A stretch of 64,000 nucleotides of DNA. It comes from Pseudomonas crudilactis. GTDB taxonomy: Bacteria > Pseudomonadota > Gammaproteobacteria > Pseudomonadales > Pseudomonadaceae. The stretch is from the NCBI RefSeq assembly GCF_013433315.1, contig NZ_WXVV01000002.1, forward strand, positions 391,643 through 455,642, read 5' to 3'. The stretch's first letter is position 1, and the number at the start of each line of letters is the position of its first letter. Below, in pieces: positions 46,950 through 56,862 of the stretch. The notes beneath the pieces are model-generated. The model had not been told where the DNA came from and did no database searches. It saw nothing but the letters and a program-made list of their open reading frames with translations. Both the position numbers and the translations under genes were made by a program.

Positions 46950-47276
46950 ATGGCCAACACCTCTTTACGTAAAGCCTCGTTGCAAAGCATGGAAGCCGAG
47001 ATCGAGAGTCTGCTCAAATCGTTGGAAAGCTTGAAGGACGACGCTTCGGACGAGTCGCGCAAGACCCTCAAGGCGCTGAAAAGCAATGCCGAAAGTGCGC
47101 TGAAACATTCGCGTCACCTGCTCAGCGATGCCTATGAAGAAGTCAAGGTTAAAACCCGTGAAACCGGGATCGCCACCCGTGATTACGCGCAGGAACATCC
47201 GTGGACGACGGCCGGTGTGGCGGTCGGTGCAATCGGTCTGCTCGCGGCTTACTTGCTGTTCAAGCGCGGCGAGTGA
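46950..47276 (+). CDS. DUF883/ElaB-YqjD-type membrane-anchored protein
   Basis: 108 residues: a long charged helix, probably coiled coil (about 8-75), then one C-terminal membrane helix ([19 protein letters not shown], 86-104) and a basic end. This layout fits the ElaB/YqjD family, whose E. coli members bind ribosomes at the membrane in stationary phase. The ATG at 46950 follows AGGAGAG. Its end overlaps trpI by 28 bases, convergent. Confidence 0.87.
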   Translation: MANTSLRKASLQSMEAEIESLLKSLESLKDDASDESRKTLKALKSNAESALKHSRHLLSDAYEEVKVKTRETGIATRDYAQEHPWTTAGVAVGAIGLLAAYLLFKRGE

Positions 47277-48166
47277 TCGCTCTGGCGCAGCTCGTTCTTT
47301 AGCCATTGCGCCAGTTGCCGGGCGCGTCCGTCTGCGGCGCGCTTGGGTAGCCACAACGCCAGTTGCGCCGGGGTTTCACAGAAGCCCCATGGCGCAACCA
47401 GGCGACCGGCCTTCAAGTCTTCCGCCACCAGCGGCTCCGGCGCGATGGCCACGCCGAGTCCGGCGACGGCGGCTTCCAGCAAGTAATACAAATGCTCGAA
47501 ACCTTGCCCCAACTTCAACGCTTTCGCGTCGAGTGCGTTCTGCTGCGCCCAACTCGGCCAGGCTTGCGGACGCGAAGTGGTGTGCAGCAGCGGTTCATTG
47601 AGCAGCGCCGAGGCTGGTGCGGTTTGCAGGCGCTGATAACCGCTAAACAGCGGACTCATGACCGCACCGATGCGTTCTGCGGCCAATTCGTAAACCTGCA
47701 TGTCTGCCGGCCATGGCGGCTCGGCGAACAGCAGCAAAGCATCCAGCCCCGGACGTCTTGGATCGAGATCGCCTTCACCCGCCGATAGATGCAAACGCAA
47801 ATCCGGCAGATCGGCGTTCAATCGCCCCAAACGCGGGATAAACCAGCGAGCCAATAGGCTTCCGGAACAGCCGAGTACAAATGGCGCGTCGGCGGTGCTT
47901 TGCGTCAATTCGGCGCAAACACTGCGAAGCCGATCAAAAGCCTCGCCGCTGGCATCACGCAGACGCATGCCGGCATCTGTGAGTTTCAAGCCGCGCCCGT
48001 CTTTAACAAACAAGCTGACGCCCAAGTGTTCTTCGAGCACTTTCAGCTGACGGCTGACCGCACCATGGGTAACGTGCAGCTGCTCGGCAGCCTGACTGAC
48101 ACTGTTAAGTCGGGCCGTGGCTTCGAACGCACGCAAGGCGTTCAGCGGGGGAAGGTCATGGCTCAT
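47249..48166 (-). CDS. trpI: LysR-type activator of trpBA
   Basis: 305-residue LysR regulator with the N-terminal winged helix ([34 protein letters not shown]). It is divergent from trpB, the arrangement of trpI-trpBA in pseudomonads, where TrpI activates with indoleglycerol phosphate as inducer. Identity rests on the context plus family. Confidence 0.92.
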   Translation of the reverse strand: MSHDLPPLNALRAFEATARLNSVSQAAEQLHVTHGAVSRQLKVLEEHLGVSLFVKDGRGLKLTDAGMRLRDASGEAFDRLRSVCAELTQSTADAPFVLGCSGSLLARWFIPRLGRLNADLPDLRLHLSAGEGDLDPRRPGLDALLLFAEPPWPADMQVYELAAERIGAVMSPLFSGYQRLQTAPASALLNEPLLHTTSRPQAWPSWAQQNALDAKALKLGQGFEHLYYLLEAAVAGLGVAIAPEPLVAEDLKAGRLVAPWGFCETPAQLALWLPKRAADGRARQLAQWLKNELRQSDHSPRLNSK

Positions 48167-48173
48167 GATATCT

Positions 48174-48188
48174 GTGAGTTTTCCTGAC
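48174..48188. promoter_or_regulatory. TrpI-binding half-site motif in the trpI-trpB interval
   Basis: GTGAG-N5-CTGAC (48174-48188), the form described for TrpI sites, lies just upstream of trpI and about 95 bases before trpB. The interval of 114 bases must hold both promoters. Confidence 0.55.
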
Positions 48189-48235
48189 AGGTTGTCGCGA
48201 TCTTATCGGTTTTCAGCGTAGTAGGTCAGGGGTAG

Positions 48236-49512
<1,277 letters not shown>

Positions 49513-49513
<1 letters not shown>

Positions 49514-50325
49514 TGAGCCGCCTGCAAACCCGTTTTGCCGACCTCAAGGAACAGAACCGCGCCGCGCTGGTGACCTTTGTCACCGCCGGTGATCCGGACT
49601 ACGACACCTCGCTGGCGATCCTCAAAGGTTTGCCGGTGGCGGGCGCCGACGTGATCGAGTTGGGCATGCCGTTTACCGACCCGATGGCCGATGGCCCGGC
49701 GATTCAACTGGCGAATATTCGTGCGCTGGGCGCCAAGCAGAACCTGGCGAAAACCCTGCAAATGGTTCGCGAGTTCCGTGAAGGCAACAGCGATACGCCG
49801 CTGGTGCTGATGGGCTACTTCAACCCGATTCACATGTACGGTGTGTCGCGCTTCATCGCCGATGCGAAAGAGGCCGGCGTCGATGGCCTGATCGTGGTCG
49901 ACATGCCGCCTGAGCATAACGCCGAGCTGTGCGACCCGGCACAGGCTGCCGGTCTGGACTTCATCCGTCTGACCACGCCGACCACTGACGACGCGCGTCT
50001 GCCGAAGGTGCTCAATGGCAGCTCCGGTTTCGTTTACTACGTGTCGGTGGCCGGTGTGACCGGTGCCGGTGCAGCAACGCTGGAGCACGTCGAAGAGGCG
50101 GTGACCCGTCTGCGTCGTCATACTGACCTGCCGATCAGTATCGGTTTTGGTATTCGCACGCCGGAGCAGGCAGCGGCCATCGCGCGTCTGGCCGACGGTG
50201 TTGTGGTGGGTTCGGCGTTGATCGATCACATTGCCAACGCGATCACGCCAGCTCAAGCCGTCGACGGTGTGCTGAGCCTGTGTTCGGCGCTGTCCGAAGG
50301 CGTGCGTAAGGCCCGCGTCAGCTGA
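49513..50325 (+). CDS. trpA: Tryptophan synthase alpha subunit
   Basis: 270-residue TIM barrel that cleaves indoleglycerol phosphate. The catalytic acids are Glu49 ([11 protein letters not shown]) and Asp60 (PMADGPAIQ); [10 protein letters not shown] and the phosphate loop VVVGSAL are present. Translationally coupled to trpB and followed by a terminator. Confidence 0.97.
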
Positions 50326-50388
50326 AGGTAAAGTTCCTGATACAGAGGAATTAGCGCTTCGCGGCACAGACTAAATGAGCAAGACCGA

Positions 50389-50417
50389 GGGCTTCAGAAC
50401 ATCGTTCTGCAGCCCTT
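50389..50417 (+). terminator. Rho-independent terminator of trpBA
   Basis: GGGCTTCAGAAC and GTTCTGCAGCCC form a stem with one mismatch, followed by five T, about 60 bases past trpA. Confidence 0.82.
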
Positions 50418-50447
50418 TTTGCTGTTTGTGCCGTGAGGAAAGACCCG

Positions 50448-50903
50448 ATGAAAATGCCGAAACGTCTGATTGCCGGATTGGGCGTGCTGATGATCAGCGC
50501 CACACCGCTGCTGGCCAGCGCCGACCCGCGCGATGATCACGACCACGGCGGCCCGCAGCAGGGCCATTACGATAACCGTGGCGACAATCACGGTGACGAT
50601 CACCGTGGTCCGCAAAATGATCATCGAGGTGGCCCGCCACCGCGCGACTTTGGTCCAGTGCGCCAGACCATCCGCGACAATCATGGCTACTTCGTGCGCG
50701 GTGCACCGCCGCCTCCGGGGATTCATCTGGAGCGTGGCCGGCCGTTGCCGCACGGCTATTACGGCGAGCGTCTGGATAATCGTGCGCTAGGGCGTTTGCC
50801 GGTGTATCCGGGCTACGAATGGCGTCGGGCGGGAGGCGATATCGTGCTGATCGCGGTGGGCAGCGGGATCGTCTACGAAATTCTCGATGGCGTTTTGTAT
50901 TGA
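50448..50903 (+). CDS. CigR/RcnB-like periplasmic protein
   Basis: 151 residues: signal peptide of about 25 residues, then a His/Asp/Gly-rich low-complexity region (DDHDHGGPQQGHYDNRGDNH) that could bind metal, and a compact C-terminal domain (LGRLPVYPGYEWRRAGGDIVLIAVGSGIVYEIL) typical of RcnB/CigR proteins. Often annotated as CigR-family anti-virulence regulator; a role in metal or envelope homeostasis is equally plausible. The ATG at 50448 follows GAGGAA. Confidence 0.83.
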   Translation: MKMPKRLIAGLGVLMISATPLLASADPRDDHDHGGPQQGHYDNRGDNHGDDHRGPQNDHRGGPPPRDFGPVRQTIRDNHGYFVRGAPPPPGIHLERGRPLPHGYYGERLDNRALGRLPVYPGYEWRRAGGDIVLIAVGSGIVYEILDGVLY

Positions 50904-50914
50904 TCCGCAGGCAA

Positions 50915-50951
50915 TAAAAAAGACCGCAGCCAATGGCTGCGGTCTTTTTTT
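50915..50951. terminator. Bidirectional rho-independent terminator
   Basis: Perfect stem AAAAAGACCGCAGCC with its complement around a short loop, with long A and T runs, between the convergent CigR-like and DUF4105 genes. Confidence 0.9.
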
Positions 50952-52912
50952 CAGGGCAGCTCCAATCCGCCGGAGGCCTTGTGCAGTTTGCGCAGATGCG
51001 CGCCGATCTGCTTCACGTTCTCCTCACTGGCGGCAATCTCCGCAGCCCGCTTGGGTTCCAGCAACTTGCGTACTTCTGCGTCCAGATCGCCGGAAAGCAC
51101 CAACAGCTTTTTCTGTCGTTGGCTGCTTTCGTCTTCCAGTCGCTTGAACTCGCTCGGTTGCGGCAATCCATAACCACGGCTATCGAGCAGTTCCGCCGGG
51201 CGGCTGAGGAACCCGCTGTTGGCGAGAATTTCCTGCAAGGTCGCGTTGGCCTTGTCCATGCCGCCGTTTTCCAGCTCGCGGGCGCCGAGGTAACGCTGCT
51301 TGACCTCGTCCTGCGCCAGCAACAGCTGACGGCGATAACTGGCTTGCTCCAGCAACAGCAGCGCGGCGCTGGTGCGCAAGTCGGCACGCTCGAACCACTC
51401 ACGGCGCTCTTCGGCCGACAGCGAAAGCCATTCTTCAACGGTGGTCTGTTTGATCGGCAACTGCTTCTTCAATACATCGAACATTGCCTGATAGCGATCG
51501 CGGAACGAGTCGAAGCGATAACCCAGACGCAGCGCTTCTTTCGGATCATCCAGCACACTGGTGTCCGCCAGACCACGGCCCTTCATCACTTCCAGCAAAC
51601 CGTTGGGCATGATGCTGTCCAGGCCAACAAACTGAGTGTTGTTGCTGCCGCTGCGCAACAGCTTCAAGCCTTCCACCGCGCAGTTGTTGGAGAGGAAGAA
51701 GTAGTTGCCGTCGTAGCTCCAGTGCATTTCGGCGGCGTGTTCAACCACGCCTTCGATCTCGTCGCGTGACAGGTTCAGTGGCACGGAGGCGAGGCTGCGC
51801 AGTTCGGTCTTGGTGTATTCGTCGATGACCTGCGCGAGCGGCAATACGAACAATCGCGACGGGTATTTGCCGACCAGTCCGTCCCAGCTCGACAGCTGCA
51901 CATCGCCGACAAAGGCGCGGTATGACAACACCAGATGCTGGTCCAGATCGAGTCGACAATCCGGGCCACGCGGGCGGCCCGGTGCGCAGATCACCAGACG
52001 CAACATGCTGTGGCCCCAACGGCTGACCCAGTTCTGATTGGCTTCGGCCAGCAAGTAATCAACGGCATAAACCCGCTCTGGATCGACTTGCCCCAAAGGC
52101 TGCTTGGCGAAGTCGTTACCGGCGTTCAAAAACGCGAAGGTCTTGCTGCAGGTGTCCTTGGCCGCCGGCGCCCAGCCGAAGTGTTCCTTGTAATAGCGAT
52201 ACAGTGCGGGGCGGCGGCAGGCGTAGCTCGTGTCGAGCAGGAAATACTCCATGTTGACCGCGACGAACTCTTTAGGACTGGAAATTTCGTACAGGTCCGG
52301 GCTGCGGGCGATCTGCCGATTGTGTTGTTCGCGCTCACCGCGACGACCGACGTATTGCTGCCAACCAGCTAGGTCGAGCAGACGCGGATCATCGCTGAGG
52401 GTGAAGCGACGGCCGTTCTGGCCGCGACACTCGTCGGGAATGCCGATCAGCCCGGCGCTGTTGAAACGACGCGTGCAGCGCTGGATCAGTGTGCGTTCAG
52501 CATCTGGCCACAGGCGCGCACGATCATAGATATGGGTGATTTCATGCAGCACCGTGGCGAGCAGTTCCTGGCGCACAGTGCCGTGGGGCCGATTGGTTTT
52601 TTCTCTGGCGGCACTGCCATCGGTCAGGCCCGCAAGCAGTTTGCGATTCAGATCGAGTTCGGAAACCAGCGTGGCCTGGCCATAGGCATTGCCGGGCATG
52701 TCATCGGTCCAGCCGACATCAATGCGCCGATCCAGCCGTGCGATAAAACTCGGCGGCAGCTTTTGCATCGCCTCATCGATCAGCGCCTGGCTGGCCTGTT
52801 GTTGGGCGGGGCTCAGACCGTCGGTCTTGAGCCGCAATTGCAGGCCGGCGTGGGCACTGTTGCCAAGTAGCAACAACGCCCCGGCCAGCAGCCAGGCGCC
52901 GATTGACTTCAC
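50951..52912 (-). CDS. DUF4105 (Lnb-type) periplasmic protein with an N-terminal HEXXH motif
   Basis: 653 residues, GTG start overlapping the upstream stop. Signal peptide of about 22 residues (ending AHA). An N-terminal region carries HEITHIYDRA near 122-131, a zincin-like motif. The DUF4105/Lnb domain follows, with WGHSMLRLVIC near 300 and SNNCAVEGLKLL near 409, the expected His and Cys of a thiol-hydrolase-like site. The C-terminal 200 residues are helical and probably coiled-coil. No substrate is known to me; a peptidase/acyltransferase-like envelope enzyme is possible. Linked to three DUF2388 genes. Confidence 0.83.
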   Translation of the reverse strand: MKSIGAWLLAGALLLLGNSAHAGLQLRLKTDGLSPAQQQASQALIDEAMQKLPPSFIARLDRRIDVGWTDDMPGNAYGQATLVSELDLNRKLLAGLTDGSAAREKTNRPHGTVRQELLATVLHEITHIYDRARLWPDAERTLIQRCTRRFNSAGLIGIPDECRGQNGRRFTLSDDPRLLDLAGWQQYVGRRGEREQHNRQIARSPDLYEISSPKEFVAVNMEYFLLDTSYACRRPALYRYYKEHFGWAPAAKDTCSKTFAFLNAGNDFAKQPLGQVDPERVYAVDYLLAEANQNWVSRWGHSMLRLVICAPGRPRGPDCRLDLDQHLVLSYRAFVGDVQLSSWDGLVGKYPSRLFVLPLAQVIDEYTKTELRSLASVPLNLSRDEIEGVVEHAAEMHWSYDGNYFFLSNNCAVEGLKLLRSGSNNTQFVGLDSIMPNGLLEVMKGRGLADTSVLDDPKEALRLGYRFDSFRDRYQAMFDVLKKQLPIKQTTVEEWLSLSAEERREWFERADLRTSAALLLLEQASYRRQLLLAQDEVKQRYLGARELENGGMDKANATLQEILANSGFLSRPAELLDSRGYGLPQPSEFKRLEDESSQRQKKLLVLSGDLDAEVRKLLEPKRAAEIAASEENVKQIGAHLRKLHKASGGLELP

Positions 52913-53229
52913 AGTGCGAGGATGGCTTCGGCGAGAACCTGATCGCTGGCGTCACGCGCTTCCGGCACACGAGTGCGCAGGGTGTTCAGCGCTGCTTCCA
53001 GATGCGCGCCGCGGATATCGCCGTTGGTGGCGACAAAACTGGCTGCGTCATCGTGCGCTTCGCGGATGATTTTCGAATCGCGAATCGACGTGGTGGTGTC
53101 GGAAGTGAAATCGATGGTGCGCTGGGAGGCACGAACGATGATGTTACTGGTGGCTACCAGGGTGTGTGCCTGGGCCACATCGGCCAACAAAAACAGGCCA
53201 AGGGCGGCAGCAATCAGCGGGCTACGCAT
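52909..53229 (-). CDS. DUF2388 exported protein (paralogue 1)
   Basis: 106 residues: signal peptide (about 20, ending AQA), then the DUF2388 domain with SIRDSKIIREAHDDAASFVATNGDIRGAHLEAALNTLR and the final ASDQVLAEAILAL. The ATG at 53229 follows GGAG. It overlaps the DUF4105 start by 4 bases and so is co-translated with it. Function unknown. Confidence 0.87.
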   Translation of the reverse strand: MRSPLIAAALGLFLLADVAQAHTLVATSNIIVRASQRTIDFTSDTTTSIRDSKIIREAHDDAASFVATNGDIRGAHLEAALNTLRTRVPEARDASDQVLAEAILAL

Positions 53230-53272
53230 GGAACGACTCCGGAGGGGCAAGGATAACGGGGGAACAGAATAA

Positions 53273-53590
53273 CTATTGGACGAGAATTGCCTCTGCCAGT
53301 TCAAGGTCACTGACATGAAGTTTCGGCCGGGTTTTGCGCAAGTAATGCAGCGCGGATTCCAGACGAGCACCTCGCCATTCACCGTCACTGGCAACAAATG
53401 CGGCCGCGTCATCATGGGCGGCGAGCAGCAGTTTACGGTCGAAAGGCGCGGAAGACACCATGCTGGTGGCGTAACCACTGACGACGGTGCCTTGTGTCGA
53501 CGCATTGAAGGCATCAAAGGCATTGACCGGCGTCGCCCAGCAGGTGCTGAACAACACAGAGGGGATCAGTAGATTTGAAAGAAAGCGCAT
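53273..53590 (-). CDS. DUF2388 exported protein (paralogue 2)
   Basis: 105 residues with a signal peptide and the DUF2388 core (KLLLAAHDDAAAFVASDGEWRGARLESALHYLRK, ending DLELAEAILVQ). The ATG at 53590 gives the family-like start; its ribosome site is weak. The most divergent of the three in its N-terminal half. Confidence 0.83.
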   Translation of the reverse strand: MRFLSNLLIPSVLFSTCWATPVNAFDAFNASTQGTVVSGYATSMVSSAPFDRKLLLAAHDDAAAFVASDGEWRGARLESALHYLRKTRPKLHVSDLELAEAILVQ

Positions 53591-53698
53591 CGGACTCGGT
53601 AATTTTTGGTGAGCCCAAAGGCTAGCGCAATGCCCGGGCCAGAGCCAGCGCCGAAACATCGGGACACGTTGCGCGTGTCCCGCAATGCCTGAAGTCGC

Positions 53699-54016
53699 TT
53701 AGATCGTCAGGATGGCTTGGGCAAGCTGTGCATCGGTCGCATTCAGTTGTGGCGCCTGGTGACGGATATGATCCAGCGCGCTTTCCAGTTTCACCCCACG
53801 GATCTCGCCTTCGCTGGCGACGAAGCTGGCGGCGTCGTCACGGGCAGCCAGAACGATTTTGTCGTCACGGAAGGACGAGGTGACGTCGGAAGTTGCGTCG
53901 GACGAGGACTTCAGTGCACCGACAACGGCGTCGGTGGTGACGATAAAGCTGGTGGCGCTGGCGTTGGCAGCCACGGCCAGCAGGGCGGCAGCGCTGAGCA
54001 GACGAAGTCGGGACAT
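53699..54016 (-). CDS. DUF2388 exported protein (paralogue 3)
   Basis: 105 residues with a signal peptide (about 21, ending ASA) and the domain core DVTSSFRDDKIVLAARDDAASFVASEGEIRGVKLESALDHIR, ending AQLAQAILTI. The ATG at 54016 follows AGGAG. First gene of the DUF2388 x3-DUF4105 run; spacing suggests one transcript. Confidence 0.87.
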   Translation of the reverse strand: MSRLRLLSAAALLAVAANASATSFIVTTDAVVGALKSSSDATSDVTSSFRDDKIVLAARDDAASFVASEGEIRGVKLESALDHIRHQAPQLNATDAQLAQAILTI

Positions 54017-54150
54017 GGTGTAACTCCTGTGGATAAACCGTATTGAGAGGTGGCTCGGTATCTGAGGAGTCAGACGCCAGTGACACAGCATTCGCCACGT
54101 TCTGCGTGGATATTAGGCCGACGGGCGACTTTCGCACAGAGGGCAGAGTG

Positions 54151-54360
54151 CTAGCGCCAGAACGGTTTATCCAGTTCATTCACGCGGTCCGCGTGGCTGA
54201 GGCCAAGATCGGCGAGATCACGATTATCGAGTTGAGATAGCAGGCGCCGCGTTCTGGCGCGTTCCAGGCTGCCCCAGAGACCGCGAAACAAGCGTTGCAG
54301 AGGGTTGGGGCGATAAGCCGGTAAGCTTAAAATCTCTGAAACATCCTGTAAGTCATTCAT
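54151..54360 (-). CDS. DUF1127 small protein (copy 1)
   Basis: 69 residues, basic. The C-terminal half is the DUF1127 signature: RRLLSQLDNRDLADLGLSHADRVNELDKPFWR. Such YjiS-like proteins are often stress- or phosphate-regulated and may bind RNA; the role here is unknown. Paralogous to 54618-54833. Confidence 0.88.
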   Translation of the reverse strand: MNDLQDVSEILSLPAYRPNPLQRLFRGLWGSLERARTRRLLSQLDNRDLADLGLSHADRVNELDKPFWR

Positions 54361-54469
54361 GGCGTATTCCGTTTACCGGTGAAGGCGGAAGGTCATGTTG
54401 AGCCTGTCGCAGACAAAGATGCAGATACACTAGAGTTAAATTGTACTGGTTCAGATGTTGATTATTTAA

Positions 54470-54477
54470 AACTGTAC
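54470..54477. promoter_or_regulatory. AACTGTAC motif upstream of DUF1127 copy 1
   Basis: AACTGTAC, with a partial inverted partner TTGTACTGGTT at 54441-54451. The same octamer recurs upstream of copy 2, which suggests one regulator for both. Family of the regulator not known. Confidence 0.35.
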
Positions 54478-54527
54478 CTGTGAGCAACATCAGCAGGTGT
54501 ACCGGGATTTTTTCAGCCCGAAAACGA

Positions 54528-54561
54528 CAAAACCCGTCGTGGTTTCTCACGACGGGTTTTG
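54528..54561. terminator. Rho-independent terminator after DUF1127 copy 2
   Basis: Perfect 14-bp stem (CAAAACCCGTCGTG and complement) with a 6-base loop and T-run on the minus strand. It insulates the two DUF1127 genes. Confidence 0.87.
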
Positions 54562-54617
54562 CTTGTTCAATTCGGGTTGCTGGCGGTGGGTCTAACGACC
54601 AGAGCCAGCGACGCTAC

Positions 54618-54833
54618 TTAGCGCCAGAACGGCTTGCTCAGCTCTTCGTAGCGTTGTGCTTCGCTGATACCGGCGTCAGCCAGCAGACGCGAATCCAGAC
54701 GAGCCAGTTGATGGCGGCTGGAGATGCGGCGCTGCCACAACATCAGGTTGGCGATAACGCGCAGAGGCAGGGAAGCCTGGGTGTTTACAGCTTTGTCTTC
54801 GAAGAACAGTTCGGAACTGAGTGTACGTTCCAT
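54618..54833 (-). CDS. DUF1127 small protein (copy 2)
   Basis: 71 residues ending in HQLARLDSRLLADAGISEAQRYEELSKPFWR, the DUF1127 domain, after an amphipathic basic helix. The ATG at 54833 is chosen because AAGG lies 9 bases upstream; the ATG at 54842 directly abuts that ribosome site. Confidence 0.87.
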   Translation of the reverse strand: MERTLSSELFFEDKAVNTQASLPLRVIANLMLWQRRISSRHQLARLDSRLLADAGISEAQRYEELSKPFWR

Positions 54834-55154
54834 GGTTGACATCCTTCCGCTTGTGGCGGGATCAGGTAGTGGTTTGACTGGTGCCCATGATCCTCTCGTT
54901 TGCCAAGTCTCTCTAGATACAGTTCAGTTGTATTGTGAGTGACCAGTTAACTGTTTATAGCGGGTGTACGGGTCAAAATTGAGCAAACTGTACTTGTCCG
55001 CACTCAAGTGGTGCATTTTTGCTCGATTCACTTGTAAAGGTAGGCAAAGCCTGTAGGAAATGACCGGTACAGCAGTACAGTTTTTGTCAGGCAGGACGCT
55101 TGCGAAAGTCCGCCAACGCAATCTGTGTTTGCATCAGCGGATTATCTGTGTGAA
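54834..55154. other. Intergenic region upstream of DUF1127 copy 2
   Basis: About 320 bases with no gene; AT-rich. It contains AACTGTAC at 54986-54993 and its inverse GTACAGTT at 55075-55082, plus ATACAGTT near 54918. This is probably an elaborate promoter for the DUF1127 gene. No terminator is evident for the CoA-transferase gene that ends at 55155. Confidence 0.5.
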
Positions 55155-56648
55155 TTACACCGCCAGCATGCGCCCGGTTTCTTCCAGGTTCATGTGCCAG
55201 CTCAAGGCTTCGCGCAGGATGTGCGGGGTGTGGCCACCGATTGCACAGGCCGCCGTGAAGTAATCGTTCAGTGCCTGCCGGAAGTCCGGGTGTACACAGT
55301 TATCAATAATGACCCGCGCACGCTCCCGTGGCGCCAGGCCGCGCAAGTCGGCCAGCCCGACTTCGGTCACCAGAATGTCAACGTCATGCTCGGTGTGATC
55401 AACGTGGCTGACCATTGGCACCACGCTGGAAATGGCCCCACCCTTGGCGATCGACTTGGTTACGAACACCGCCAGGTGCGCGTTTCGCGCGAAATCACCA
55501 GAACCACCAATGCCGTTCATCATCCGAGTGCCACAGACGTGGGTGGAATTGACGTTGCCGTAGATGTCGAATTCCAGCGCTGTGTTGATGCCGATGATGC
55601 CCAAGCGACGAACCACTTCCGGGTGGTTGGAGATCTCTTGCGGACGCAGCACCAACTTGTCCTTGTACTTCTCCAGGTTACCGAACACGTCGCTGTTGCG
55701 GCGCTCCGACAGGGTGATCGAGCTGCCCGAAGCGAAGCTCAGCTTGCCGGCATCGATCAGGTCGAAGGTCGAATCCTGCAGCACTTCGGAGTACATGGTC
55801 AGGTCTTCGAACGGCGAGTCGATCAGGCCACACATCACCGCGTTGGCGATGTTGCCGATGCCCGCCTGCAACGGGCCGAGCTTGTTGGTCATGCGCCCGG
55901 CGTCGACTTCCTGTTTGAAGAAGGTGATCAGATGCTCGGCGATGGCGTTGGTATCCACGTCCGGCGTTGACACGGTGGACGGCGAATCCGACTGCTGGGT
56001 AATAACGATGGCGACAATCTTCTCCGGCGGAATCGGAATCGCCGTGCTGCCAATACGGTCGTCGACTTTTACCAGCGGGATCGGCGTGCGCGTCGGGCGG
56101 TAAGTCGGGATATAGATGTCGTGCAGGCCTTCGAGGTTGGCGTTGTGCGCCAGGTTGATCTCGACGATCACCTGTTTGGCGAAAATCGCGAAGCTCGCCG
56201 AGTTGCCCACCGACGTGGTCGGCACGATGTGGCCCTGTTCTGTGATGGCCACGGCTTCGATGACTGCGATGTCCGGCAGCTTCAGTTGCTGGTTGCGCAG
56301 TTGCTCGACGGTTTCCGACAGATGCTGATCGATGAACATCACCTGCCCGGCGTTGATCGCTTTGCGCAAGGTGCTATCGACCTGGAATGGCATGCGTCGC
56401 GACAGTACGCCGGCCTCGGTCAATTGCTTGTCGAGGTCGTTGCCCAGGCTGGCGCCGGTCATCAGGCTGATCTTCAGCGGCGTGACCTTGGCCCGCTCGG
56501 CCAGTGCGTGAGGGACGGCTTTGGCTTCGCCAGCGCGGGTGAAACCGCTCATGCCGACGGTCATGCCGTCCTCAATCAGAGCGGCTGCGTCGGCGGCGCT
56601 CATCACTCTATCCAACAACGAAGGCAGGCGAATACGGTCACGGTACAT
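55155..56648 (-). CDS. Succinyl-CoA:acetate CoA-transferase / acetyl-CoA hydrolase family
   Basis: 497-residue class I CoA-transferase of the Cat1/AarC family, which moves CoA between succinate and acetate. N-terminal VGMSGFTRAGEAKAVPHAL and the oxyanion-region GIGNIANAVMCGL are present; the catalytic Glu is in MYSEVLQD near residue 287. HVCGTRMMNGIGGSGDFARNA is characteristic. Likely role is acetate handling in the TCA cycle. Comparable to PA5445. Confidence 0.92.
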   Translation of the reverse strand: MYRDRIRLPSLLDRVMSAADAAALIEDGMTVGMSGFTRAGEAKAVPHALAERAKVTPLKISLMTGASLGNDLDKQLTEAGVLSRRMPFQVDSTLRKAINAGQVMFIDQHLSETVEQLRNQQLKLPDIAVIEAVAITEQGHIVPTTSVGNSASFAIFAKQVIVEINLAHNANLEGLHDIYIPTYRPTRTPIPLVKVDDRIGSTAIPIPPEKIVAIVITQQSDSPSTVSTPDVDTNAIAEHLITFFKQEVDAGRMTNKLGPLQAGIGNIANAVMCGLIDSPFEDLTMYSEVLQDSTFDLIDAGKLSFASGSSITLSERRNSDVFGNLEKYKDKLVLRPQEISNHPEVVRRLGIIGINTALEFDIYGNVNSTHVCGTRMMNGIGGSGDFARNAHLAVFVTKSIAKGGAISSVVPMVSHVDHTEHDVDILVTEVGLADLRGLAPRERARVIIDNCVHPDFRQALNDYFTAACAIGGHTPHILREALSWHMNLEETGRMLAV

Positions 56649-56818
56649 GGATTATTATCTCGGGAAGCGAGTAGCAGGATGCGCAGTCTAGTGAATTTGA
56701 CGGGCGCCTGTCCCGCTACCAAGGTCGCAAACGAGGCGTCTATTTAGCGGGTTTGAAGTAAAACACCGTTACTGGATCTGCAACAACGCGGCATATTGTC
56801 CGACTGTTTGCGCAAACA

Positions 56819-56846
56819 AAAACGCCCCGACAGGTCGGGGCGTTTG
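56819..56846 (-). terminator. Rho-independent terminator of the pnt operon
   Basis: AAACGCCCCGA / TCGGGGCGTTT stem with a 4-base loop and a TTTTTG tail on the minus strand, 17 bases past pntB. Confidence 0.88.
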
Positions 56847-56862
56847 GTCTTGCAGCGGGGAA

